Assembly: GCA_934725285.1 (NCBI GenBank)
Contig: CAKVBK010000055.1
Location: 1-11,302, forward strand
DNA from: an uncultured Bacteroidales bacterium
GTDB lineage: Bacteria > Bacteroidota > Bacteroidia > Bacteroidales > UBA932
DNA length: 11,302 nt
Direction: 5' to 3'
The position numbers were made by a program, and so were the translations under genes. This document shows, piece by piece, positions 1-6,351 of the stretch. How positions within the stretch are numbered: position 1 is the first letter of the stretch; each line of letters opens with the position of its first letter. A model generated the notes under the pieces. That model was not told the DNA's origin. It was given only the letters and a program-made list of their open reading frames with translations, and made no database searches.

Positions 1-292
1 CGCCAACAGTAGGTCGCAGAGCCTCTCGAAGCGCACCGGACGAAGTCAAAGCCTTGACTATCCGAGACAAAACATCAAGAGGAAGCACCGATGGGGTGCC
101 TCCTCCTATGTATAACGTGTTGACCGCATCGTGAGCGGACATGTTCATTGAAAGTTCCTCATTACGACTGCGGATCTCCGCGATGACGGTGTCAGCATAT
201 TCATTGAACGCCTGACCGTTCCGGCATATTTCCGAATAGAAGTCACAGTAGGTGCAGAAGCTGCCGCAGAAAGGAACGTGAAGGTAGATCAC
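1..292 (-). CDS. hemW: HemW-like radical SAM protein, N-terminal part (cut by window edge)
   Basis: Only the first 97 codons are present; the gene continues past the left edge. The protein begins IYLHVPFCGSFCTYCDFYS, which contains the radical SAM CxxxCxxC cluster motif (Cys9, Cys13, Cys16) in the arrangement typical of HemW, the HemN-like cytoplasmic protein once annotated as oxygen-independent coproporphyrinogen oxidase and now regarded as a heme chaperone. A glycine-rich YIGGGTPS segment at about residues 57-64 is the SAM-binding region also conserved in that family. The start is read as GTG at 292, because the preceding in-frame codons are TCA and then the TAA stop of the upstream gene, so no other start fits before the cysteine motif. 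It lies 3 bases after the coiled-coil gene and is probably co-transcribed with it. HemN itself is less likely, since its N-terminal extension before the cysteines is absent. Confidence 0.9.
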   Translation of the reverse strand, partial: MIYLHVPFCGSFCTYCDFYSEICRNGQAFNEYADTVIAEIRSRNEELSMNMSAHDAVNTLYIGGGTPSVLPLDVLSRIVKALTSSGALREALRPTVG

Positions 293-295
293 TGA

Positions 296-1210
296 TTATC
301 GGAGCAAGAGTTCGGTCTTGCCGAGGAAAGCCTGGGAGGTGTAAGCCTCGACGGTGTAGATTCCGGCCTGGTAGGAAGGAATGTCGTTGAGGTAGATGCT
401 CAAGTCCACTTCCTTGCCCTCGTAATCAACCTGACGTGACGCTGACGCGACCATCGTCTGTCCATTGAAGGTGAATGAGGTCTGAGTGCTGTTGGTGAGG
501 AGGATTCCGTCAGGATCCTTGACACGGAGATAAACTCTAACCGGTCCCTTCGGAGCCAGATCGTTCTCGACAAGGCTCAGGGAAGCGAGAAGCCTTACCA
601 CTCTGCTGCTTCTGTCGGTGACCTTGTCTGAGCCGTTGTAGGCGGCGACACTCAAGCCTCTGGACTTGATGACGGAACCGGCGGCCACCTGGCCGGAAAG
701 GTTCTCGACCTGACCCTTGAGGTCGGCGTTCTCGGCACGGCTCTCAGCGGCCTCTCGACGGGCGGCAGCGGCATCAGCTGTCAGTTTGTGATTCAATGTG
801 TTGAGGGAATCGATCTGCACGATGTAGTTTCTCATGATGCTGCGCAGGGTTCCGAGTTCCTTCTCGTACTGACGCATCTTGCGGCGGTTCGTGGCCTCGG
901 TCTTCTGGATTCTCTCTATCAACTGGTTGACCTCTTCCTTGGATGAGTCCAACTGGCTGTTGATGGAAGCGTAGTCGGATGACAGGCTGTCATAGTCGCC
1001 CTTCAAGGCGATCATCTGCTGGGTAAGGTCGTCCTTCTCAGCGTTAAGGTCCTTTACAAGGCTGGAATGATAAAACATAAAGTAAGCAAGTACTCCAGCA
1101 AGAATAACCGCCACCGCCACAAGAATCCACATCACCTTCTTGAGGCTTTCATTCTTTCTCTCCTGCTCTTCGCGCTCACGGCGCTCCTGGATAGGATCTA
1201 TTTCTGCCAT
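296..1210 (-). CDS. Membrane-anchored coiled-coil protein, function unknown
   Basis: This 304-residue protein has three visible parts. Residues 1-25 are a highly charged N-terminus rich in Glu and Arg. Residues 26-47 form one hydrophobic membrane segment (VMWILVAVAVILAGVLAY). Residues about 50-175 form a long Glu/Lys/Gln-rich heptad region, predicted to be a coiled coil. The C-terminal 120 residues look like a small beta-rich domain (for example VRVYLRVKDPDG and IYTVEAYTSQ) that would sit outside the cytoplasm if the charged N-terminus stays inside. There is no cleavable signal peptide. The ATG at 1210 gives the natural N-terminus and lies just downstream of a TAnnTTTG box. hemW follows after 3 bases. 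I do not recognise a named family; similar architecture is often mis-annotated as SMC-like because of the coil. Existence of the gene is secure, function is not. Confidence 0.85.
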   Translation of the reverse strand: MAEIDPIQERREREEQERKNESLKKVMWILVAVAVILAGVLAYFMFYHSSLVKDLNAEKDDLTQQMIALKGDYDSLSSDYASINSQLDSSKEEVNQLIERIQKTEATNRRKMRQYEKELGTLRSIMRNYIVQIDSLNTLNHKLTADAAAARREAAESRAENADLKGQVENLSGQVAAGSVIKSRGLSVAAYNGSDKVTDRSSRVVRLLASLSLVENDLAPKGPVRVYLRVKDPDGILLTNSTQTSFTFNGQTMVASASRQVDYEGKEVDLSIYLNDIPSYQAGIYTVEAYTSQAFLGKTELLLR

Positions 1211-1237
1211 AGTCTTTCGATTTAATGATTAATGACA

Positions 1238-1245
1238 CAAAAATA
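1238..1245 (-). promoter_or_regulatory. Bacteroidota -7 box for the coiled-coil/hemW operon
   Basis: On the minus strand this reads TATTTTTG, a full match to the Bacteroidota -7 consensus TAnnTTTG. It lies 28 bases upstream of the ATG at 1210. I see no TTTG -33 element at the usual 19-21 base distance, so only half of the promoter is supported. Confidence 0.5.
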
Positions 1246-1258
1246 ACAAAACATTTCG

Positions 1259-1266
1259 TAATTTTG
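1259..1266 (+). promoter_or_regulatory. Bacteroidota -7 box for the 1292 gene
   Basis: The sequence TAATTTTG matches the consensus TAnnTTTG and sits 25 bases before the ATG at 1292, which would give a short leader. No clear -33 TTTG is visible upstream. With the oppositely oriented box at 1238-1245 it makes a compact divergent promoter region. Confidence 0.5.
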
Positions 1267-1291
1267 TCTCGACAGCAAAAATCGGACTATT

Positions 1292-1762
1292 ATGAAATAT
1301 TTTATCAGAGCGGTCAAGTACTTTTTCTACTTTACAATCCTGTTTGTGGTCATTATGGCGGCGCTGGTGTTCGTCGGAGTTGTCAAAGCCGATGTCAGCC
1401 TGATGTTCCGCGACGGCTACAAGTCCCTGTGGCAGATCGCTTTGTTGTTCGCATTCGTGTCAGCTTTCTACCCAAGATTCGGCTTCATCAAAAGATCCGT
1501 CTTGCTTAAAGGTGAATATTCCGACCTTCGTGGCGGGATTATTGAATATATGGAGATGCGCGGCTACCGTCTCGAAAGCGAGAACGGCGAGAACATGACA
1601 TTCCGCCTCCGCTCCAAGTTCAGCGCCATGTTCAAGATGTTTGAGGACAGGATCACGATGACCCGCGAGCTCGGCGGCTTTGAGGTGGAAGGCCTCACCA
1701 AGGAGGTGGTGCGGATCGTCGGCGGACTGGAGTACAAATTCCGTGTGCCGGACGTGGAATAA
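1292..1762 (+). CDS. Small membrane protein with two transmembrane helices, function unknown
   Basis: This 156-residue protein starts MKYFIRAVKYFFYFTILF and has two hydrophobic segments, about residues 10-32 and 46-60, separated by a short polar loop. The remaining hundred residues are soluble and mixed in charge, and they end GLEYKFRVPDVE. The topology suggests a small inner-membrane protein with a cytoplasmic C-terminal domain. No catalytic motif is visible. The start at 1292 lies just downstream of a TAATTTTG promoter box, and the hydrophobic N-terminus begins at this Met. It resembles conserved hypothetical membrane proteins of Bacteroidales, but I cannot name a family. A DUF2007 gene follows 71 bases downstream on the same strand and may share its transcript. 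Confidence 0.8.
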   Translation: MKYFIRAVKYFFYFTILFVVIMAALVFVGVVKADVSLMFRDGYKSLWQIALLFAFVSAFYPRFGFIKRSVLLKGEYSDLRGGIIEYMEMRGYRLESENGENMTFRLRSKFSAMFKMFEDRITMTRELGGFEVEGLTKEVVRIVGGLEYKFRVPDVE

Positions 1763-1833
1763 GAGATGAATATGCCAACGTGGCGATCCAAAGCCTCTAA
1801 AGTATAAGTATAACCCTTTAATATTCAAAGATT

Positions 1834-2052
1834 ATGGCAGAAGAACTCAAGACTGTCGCGAAGTTTGACAACGCGATGAGCGCCCACATCACCGCGGGTA
1901 TGCTCAATGAGAACGGCATCCCTGCCGCAGTGTTCGGGGAAAACTCCTCCTACGTTTCACTGAATTATGTTGATCCCGTCGAGGTCAAGGTCAACGCCGC
2001 CGACTACGATGAAGCCATGGCCATTCTGGCCCAAGAAGACAAGGCAGAGTAG
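1834..2052 (+). CDS. DUF2007 family protein (putative signal-transducing protein)
   Basis: This 72-residue protein fits the DUF2007 family, a small single-domain fold related to ferredoxin-like or PII-like signalling modules whose biochemical role is not established. The visible hallmarks are the opening TVAKFDNAMSAHITAGMLN, in which a residue change is followed by a helix selecting the next strand, the central NGIPAAVFGEN, and the closing VEVKVNAADYDEAMAIL, as in other members. It has no signal peptide or membrane segment, so it should be cytoplasmic. The ATG at 1834 is the only sensible start. It sits in tandem with the membrane protein at 1292 and its transcription ends at the hairpins at 2067-2137. 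I infer a family assignment from the sequence pattern and length; no target or ligand can be read from it. Confidence 0.85.
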   Translation: MAEELKTVAKFDNAMSAHITAGMLNENGIPAAVFGENSSYVSLNYVDPVEVKVNAADYDEAMAILAQEDKAE

Positions 2053-2066
2053 CCATTACCGAATAT

Positions 2067-2085
2067 GCTGACTCGCTTAGTCAGC
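2067..2085. terminator. Short perfect hairpin after the DUF2007 gene
   Basis: GCTGACT (2067-2073) and AGTCAGC (2079-2085) form a perfect 7-bp stem around the loop CGCTT. It begins 15 bases after the DUF2007 stop. It has no U-tract, so it may only add to the larger hairpin that follows. Its left arm overlaps the last two bases of a GAATATGC word (2061-2068). Confidence 0.5.
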
Positions 2086-2094
2086 GAAACCATC

Positions 2095-2137
2095 AGGCTG
2101 CCGGGTGCAAAGAACAATGTTTTGCACCCAGCAGCCT
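2095..2137. terminator. Strong hairpin between convergent genes, probable bidirectional terminator
   Basis: The arms 2095-2111 and 2121-2137 pair over 17 positions with one C-A mismatch (AGGCTGC, mismatch, GGGTGCAAA) around a 9-base loop. The hairpin lies between the DUF2007 gene (plus) and the DUF3109 gene (minus), where a terminator serving both directions is expected. The plus-strand flank CTCTATTTC is only weakly T-rich. A further partial copy of the arm, GGGTGCAA, follows at about 2154-2161. Confidence 0.75.
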
Positions 2138-2170
2138 CTATTTCAACCATCACGGGTGCAATAAGGCTGG

Positions 2171-2779
2171 CTACTCCTTGTCAAGGATATTCTTGGCGGC
2201 GAAGGAGAGAGCCTCGTAGAAATCCTGTCCGAAGACTGAGACCAGGGGCTCGCGGAGGAACTCGTAGACGTGGGTGCCCTCGCGGAGGCCTTTCTCGTAG
2301 GCATCCTTGCATATTCCCCAACGATGCAGGTTCAGGGCCTGGCCGCCGCCGGTGAGTTTGGTGACGCGGATCGGGTAGAGCCAGCAGGACTGCGGTTTGC
2401 GGAACTTGCAGGTGCCTTGAAAGAAGCATCTCTCGATGGAGCAGAAGCAGTTGCCATCCTCGTCGAAGGTGGTGTAGGCGCACTCCTCGGTCTGATCCAC
2501 GACCGGGGTCACTATGTCCCCGTCACGGTCGATGGAGAAAAAGCCTTCCTTATCGATCTGCGCGCGCCCCTGAGGCCTCATCAGTTTTGAATACACAGGA
2601 TAGTTCTCCTCCAGAGGCTCCAACTCGGACTCTTCAAGGGGAGCGCCGCTGTCACCGATTATACAGCAGCAACCTTTGCAGACCGCGCAGTCACAGGCGA
2701 AATATTCAGTGACGACATCCTCCGACACAAGGACATCTCCTATTTGGATGATGGTTCCGAACTTATTGTTTGACGACAT
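2171..2779 (-). CDS. DUF3109 family cysteine-rich protein
   Basis: This cytoplasmic protein of about 202 residues is very rich in cysteine. An N-terminal cluster (Cys29, Cys31, Cys34, Cys37-39) is followed by GDSGAPL at 42-48, the pattern that marks DUF3109 and the related YkgJ-like proteins. A second set of cysteines lies in CFCSIERCFFQGTCKF, with a further one in the SCWLYPIRV segment. Such proteins are thought to bind zinc or an iron-sulfur cluster, but no reaction has been assigned. I prefer the ATG at 2779; a TTG six bases further upstream is in frame but a poorer start. The ATG overlaps the last 17 bases of the M16-like gene in another frame, so the two are very likely co-transcribed and possibly translationally coupled. 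It ends just before the shared terminator region. Confidence 0.88.
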   Translation of the reverse strand: MSSNNKFGTIIQIGDVLVSEDVVTEYFACDCAVCKGCCCIIGDSGAPLEESELEPLEENYPVYSKLMRPQGRAQIDKEGFFSIDRDGDIVTPVVDQTEECAYTTFDEDGNCFCSIERCFFQGTCKFRKPQSCWLYPIRVTKLTGGGQALNLHRWGICKDAYEKGLREGTHVYEFLREPLVSVFGQDFYEALSFAAKNILDKE

Positions 2780-5294
2780 ATTCAATTCTCATTCCTTCGG
2801 ACAGGGCCCCGAAGATTTCCTTAACCTTGTCGGCAGAGACGCTGCCGATTCTGTTGTTATAACCGGTCAGCACATCCTTTCCGCCGGAATAGCGCATCAG
2901 GATGGCATCCACATAGTTCTTTGGATCAGCGAGATAGGTTGAGTAGCTGTTGGTGAGCAGAGACTTGCATGAAGCCAGCTCGGCGGCGTCCACCGGCTTG
3001 GAAAGCACGTCCTCGATTGTCTTTCTGGCGGCCACAAGGGACTTCATCGGCTGGTCCGAGCCGCTGTCCACACCGTAAGGAAGGCCTGATTCCGGCACAG
3101 GAGAACACGTGAATATCAATTCCAATGCCTCCTGAGGCCAGACACTGAAACGGTCGGTCATCCTGACGCAGAACCCGTGCTCGGCCATCACGCCGGTCAG
3201 TCTGCGCTGGAGAGCCAGGCCGGCCACTTTGAAGGCCATGTAGTTCTCGGTCGTGAACGGTTCGGCGCATGCCATGCCTATGCTTATGCTCACCGGAGTC
3301 CCGATCCTGGAATATGTCGTCGCCCCCGTGCGCAGCTTGTAAGGAGAGAACTGCCGCACTGACAACGACTTGCTGACGCGGAATCCGCCAAGGTACTGGC
3401 ACATGATCTTCTGCACCGGCTCCGGTGAGAGGTCACCGACAATAACAAGGACTCCGTCATTAGACTTGATGAACTGACTGTCAAAAAAATCATTGGCATC
3501 CCGCATAGTTCCGTCAACCAATCCGGACGGAGTCCTGACAGCGGAATAATCATAGTCCGGGTACATCAGGCTGTCCAGACTGGCCGGCTTGAGGGAAGCC
3601 AGTTCCATTTTGCGCCACGACTCAAACGCCGGGTCGGACGCTCTTCTCTGATTAGCCACCGACAACAGGGATTTGAGGACCAAGGTCAGTCTGTTCGAGG
3701 GAGCGCTGCCGGACAATCTCAAGTCTGAAGTGGACACCGAGCAGGCCATCTCCACTCCCTCAGCCTTCAATGTCTTCTCAAAATCGCCGCCCGGCATCCC
3801 GGCGATGGTACAAAGCCCAAGCATATCGGAAAAGAACGCGCCCTCGCCCCGCCTCAGGTTACGGACCGTTGAGTACCCGCCTTTGATCATCAAAGAATAG
3901 TTGAACCGTCCCTTGGTGTCCATTTTCTTGAAAATCACCTTCATTCCATTGGAAAAAGTCCACATCTCGCCGTCAGACACCGGTTCGGAGGCCACAGACC
4001 TCAACTTCACCTTGTTCTTCTCGTTCCACAAATCCGTGGAATCTCTCTGGCTTGTTTTCCATTGGTATGTTGGCTTATGCAGAAGCGCCACGCCATCCCA
4101 GGCGGAACGGTACACGGACGGCCAGAACCAAGCGTCGTAGTCTTGGATTCCACCGGTCCAAGTCACTCTGGAATTGTCTCCGTTACCCAGAAACGCGGAC
4201 ACGTAACCGTTGAAAAACTCAGTCTCCGCCTTCGGGGACATATTCCTTGAGGAGAAGAACGCAGCCTTCGTCGACGGTGTGGCAAGGTCTGAGCCATGAA
4301 GGTATGACGACACACACCGCATGACAAGGGCATCGTTCGTCTGCGGCCTGAAAAAATCATTCAGGACGGAGTTGCGCGCGACCTTATATTCATCAATTCC
4401 GACTCCTTTCGAACCTATCTCGGAAAGTGTCGAGACAACGGCCAGAGTCGCAGGCAGCAGTTGGGAGTCATTTGTTTTCACGCTGACGCGGAAACGCTCG
4501 TCACCGGAACTTGCGGCACTACCCTCATAGACAATGTCCAAAGCATGCACGGGGATATTCCGTGACCGGAAAGTCTCACGGAGCCTGCCGTACACAACTT
4601 CCCTCAACGAACCGGAAAAGAGTTCCGAGATGAACGGCTGGATCGTGTTCATCTGATCGTCAGGAGTTCTCGGCGAGCGGAAGTCCACCGTCACCGAAGC
4701 CTGATCCGACGGGATGAACGAATATTCCGTCTCCACGGAAGGTATCCAGGCATATTCATTCCTCTTGTACGCCGGATTGCGGTAAGGCACCATCAGGGCG
4801 AAGACGTTCATCCTTTCCTTGATGGCGGCGGTGTTGATGTCGCCGGCGATGACGATCGCATGCTGGCGCGGCTGGGCGGAAATCAGATCAAACAGCATCA
4901 GAAGAGTGGTGTCGGACGCGGCCTGATCAAAGACCGGGACATCATCGAATCTGAATATGGTGGCGTCATCCAAGTAGGAGATGTATCCTTCAGGACGGCA
5001 GCCTATCCCCTTGCGGGACAGAAATTTATATGGTATCGTCTTGTTGAAGTGAGGCAGGGACGACAACTCTTTCCTGACGGACAGAGTGTCACTCGCGCCT
5101 TTGCGGACCAAGGCAAAATCAGCGACACCTTTCATCGAAGGATTCGTCACCAGATAATATGATATTCCGTTGGCGAGACTGCCTGTCGTGACCGCTCCGT
5201 CCTTTTGAAGAACGGGCAGATTCTGCGCTGGCATCATTATTGAAAAACCGAGCAGCACAGAACATAAGACTGATTTGAAAATTGAATTACGCAT
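2763..5294 (-). CDS. M16 (insulinase/pitrilysin) family homologue lacking the zinc motif
   Basis: The product is about 843 residues from the ATG at 5294. Residues 1-24 are a signal peptide ending MMPAQ, so it works in the periplasm or outer envelope. Two M16-type repeats follow. The first opens with LANGISYYLV near residue 40 and the second with TFSNGMKVIFKK near residue 443; both match the 'NG(L/M)xYY/VI' start of M16 domains. VIVGDLSPEPVQKIM also matches the typical end of an M16 half. Neither repeat has the HxxEH zinc motif: the first has PHFNKTIPYKFL where HFLEH is expected, the second GEGAFFSDM. It is therefore probably a non-catalytic partner or scaffold, like the inactive subunit of M16 heterodimers. 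The upstream GTG at 5303 is in frame, but the ATG has a GGAGG 8 bases before it. The DUF3109 gene overlaps its end. Confidence 0.85.
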   Translation of the reverse strand: MRNSIFKSVLCSVLLGFSIMMPAQNLPVLQKDGAVTTGSLANGISYYLVTNPSMKGVADFALVRKGASDTLSVRKELSSLPHFNKTIPYKFLSRKGIGCRPEGYISYLDDATIFRFDDVPVFDQAASDTTLLMLFDLISAQPRQHAIVIAGDINTAAIKERMNVFALMVPYRNPAYKRNEYAWIPSVETEYSFIPSDQASVTVDFRSPRTPDDQMNTIQPFISELFSGSLREVVYGRLRETFRSRNIPVHALDIVYEGSAASSGDERFRVSVKTNDSQLLPATLAVVSTLSEIGSKGVGIDEYKVARNSVLNDFFRPQTNDALVMRCVSSYLHGSDLATPSTKAAFFSSRNMSPKAETEFFNGYVSAFLGNGDNSRVTWTGGIQDYDAWFWPSVYRSAWDGVALLHKPTYQWKTSQRDSTDLWNEKNKVKLRSVASEPVSDGEMWTFSNGMKVIFKKMDTKGRFNYSLMIKGGYSTVRNLRRGEGAFFSDMLGLCTIAGMPGGDFEKTLKAEGVEMACSVSTSDLRLSGSAPSNRLTLVLKSLLSVANQRRASDPAFESWRKMELASLKPASLDSLMYPDYDYSAVRTPSGLVDGTMRDANDFFDSQFIKSNDGVLVIVGDLSPEPVQKIMCQYLGGFRVSKSLSVRQFSPYKLRTGATTYSRIGTPVSISIGMACAEPFTTENYMAFKVAGLALQRRLTGVMAEHGFCVRMTDRFSVWPQEALELIFTCSPVPESGLPYGVDSGSDQPMKSLVAARKTIEDVLSKPVDAAELASCKSLLTNSYSTYLADPKNYVDAILMRYSGGKDVLTGYNNRIGSVSADKVKEIFGALSEGMRIEYVVKQ

Positions 5295-5302
5295 CTTTGA
5301 CA

Positions 5303-5307
5303 CCTCC
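5303..5307 (-). promoter_or_regulatory. Shine-Dalgarno-like GGAGG before the M16-like gene
   Basis: The minus strand reads GGAGG followed by 8 bases and then ATG at 5294. This perfect spacing favours the ATG over the upstream GTG at 5303. Strong Shine-Dalgarno sequences are uncommon in Bacteroidota, and the other genes here lack an obvious one. Confidence 0.5.
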
Positions 5308-5316
5308 CGTTTAAGG

Positions 5317-5349
5317 CAAAATTAGCCAATAATGTGCAATTGACCCAAA
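5317..5349 (-). promoter_or_regulatory. Full Bacteroidota promoter for the M16-like/DUF3109 operon
   Basis: On the minus strand, TTTG (5349-5346) is followed after 21 bases by TAATTTTG (5324-5317). Both elements match the Bacteroidota consensus (-33 TTTG, 19-21 bases, -7 TAnnTTTG). The -7 box lies 22 bases before the ATG at 5294. This is the best-supported promoter in the window. Confidence 0.7.
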
Positions 5350-5357
5350 ATTTTTAT

Positions 5358-5365
5358 TACATTTG
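5358..5365 (+). promoter_or_regulatory. Bacteroidota -7 box for the TPR/U32 operon
   Basis: TACATTTG matches TAnnTTTG and lies 47 bases before the ATG at 5413, giving an AT-rich leader of about 40 bases. A TTG at 5340-5342 is only 15 bases upstream, shorter than the usual spacing, so the -33 element is doubtful. Confidence 0.5.
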
Positions 5366-5412
5366 TGGTTATTGCTGTTATGAAGAATATATTTAACATA
5401 ATTTTTAATACG

Positions 5413-6348
5413 ATGAAAAAGTTTATTCTCGCTGTCGCGGCCGCGTTTATGGCCGCAAGCATGGCATCCGCTCAGGACATGGCCCAGGCTACAGAACTCT
5501 ACAATAATGGAGCCACAGCCATCTCCTTGAAGAATTGGACAGAAGCCCTCGACTGCTTCCAGAAGGCTCTTGAAATGGGCAAGACAATAGGCGCTGACGC
5601 CGATGAGCTCGTGACAAACTGCAAGAACGCCATCCCTGGTGTCGCCCTTGAGATCGCCAAGGATCTGATCAAGGACAAGAAGTACGACGAGGCCGCCGCA
5701 AAGCTTGACGAAGTCGAAAAGCTCGCCACTGAATACGAGAACACCGAGGTTGTCGAAAGGGCTAAGGAACTCGTTCCTCAGATGTGGATGCAGAAAGGTG
5801 TCGATGCCTTGAAGATCAAGGATTTCGCCACCGCCGCTGACGGTTTCGCGAAGTCTTACGCCATCGACACGACCGCCGGCAAGACCGCTCTTTATCTTGG
5901 GCAGGCTCTCGGAGCACAGGGCAAGACCGAGGAGGCCATCGAGGCTTTCAAGCACGCGGCTTGGAACGGTGAGGAGGAGACTGCCAAGGATCAGATTTCC
6001 AACATCTATGTAAGGCAGGCCAACGCCGCCTTCAAGGGAGGCAAGCTCGCAGACGCTGTCAAGGCCGCCGAGAAGGCCAATGAATATGCCGAGAACGCCA
6101 CGGCCTACCTCATCGCCGGTCAGGCATCACAGAAACTCAGCAAGAACGCTGAAGCCATCAAGTACTTCGAGAAATACCTTGAGATCAAACCGGACGCGAA
6201 GAACGCTCCGGCCATCACCTTCACCGTCGCCGCTCTCTATCAGGGCGCGAAGAACAACGCCAAGGCTCTTGAGTTCTACAAGAAGGTTCAGGACGATCCA
6301 AAGTTCGGCGCTCAGGCCAAGCAGATGATCGCTTCCCTCAGCAAGTAA
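5413..6348 (+). CDS. Periplasmic tetratricopeptide-repeat protein
   Basis: The 311-residue product starts MKKFILAVAAAFMAASMASAQ, a clear signal peptide with a predicted cut after Gln21 or just before it. There is no lipobox cysteine, so it should be soluble in the periplasm. TPR-like helical pairs are visible at about residues 24-57 (YNNGATAISLKNWTEALDCF), 156-181 (LYLGQALGAQGKTEEAIEAF), 232-262 (AGQASQKLSKNAEAIKYFEKYL) and 275-300 (ALYQGAKNNAKALEFYKKV), with a Lys/Asp/Glu-rich helical stretch between. TPR arrays bind other proteins, but no partner can be read off. The ATG at 5413 is chosen because the signal peptide starts there; in-frame codons upstream from 5365 encode an Ile/Asn-rich leader unlike a protein N-terminus. 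The U32 gene follows after 3 bases, so the two form an operon. Confidence 0.88.
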   Translation: MKKFILAVAAAFMAASMASAQDMAQATELYNNGATAISLKNWTEALDCFQKALEMGKTIGADADELVTNCKNAIPGVALEIAKDLIKDKKYDEAAAKLDEVEKLATEYENTEVVERAKELVPQMWMQKGVDALKIKDFATAADGFAKSYAIDTTAGKTALYLGQALGAQGKTEEAIEAFKHAAWNGEEETAKDQISNIYVRQANAAFKGGKLADAVKAAEKANEYAENATAYLIAGQASQKLSKNAEAIKYFEKYLEIKPDAKNAPAITFTVAALYQGAKNNAKALEFYKKVQDDPKFGAQAKQMIASLSK

Positions 6349-6351
6349 TCA

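Noticed and set aside
1460..1828. Minus-strand open frame of 122 codons
   Set aside because: Antisense to the membrane protein at 1292, His/Glu-rich with no family match.
1804..1833. Possible promoter box before the DUF2007 gene (TATAACCCTTTA)
   Set aside because: The spacing inside the box does not match TAnnTTTG, so I do not call a promoter.
2780..2785. TTG start for the DUF3109 gene at 2785
   Set aside because: The ATG at 2779 is a stronger start and the N-terminal extension adds only two residues.
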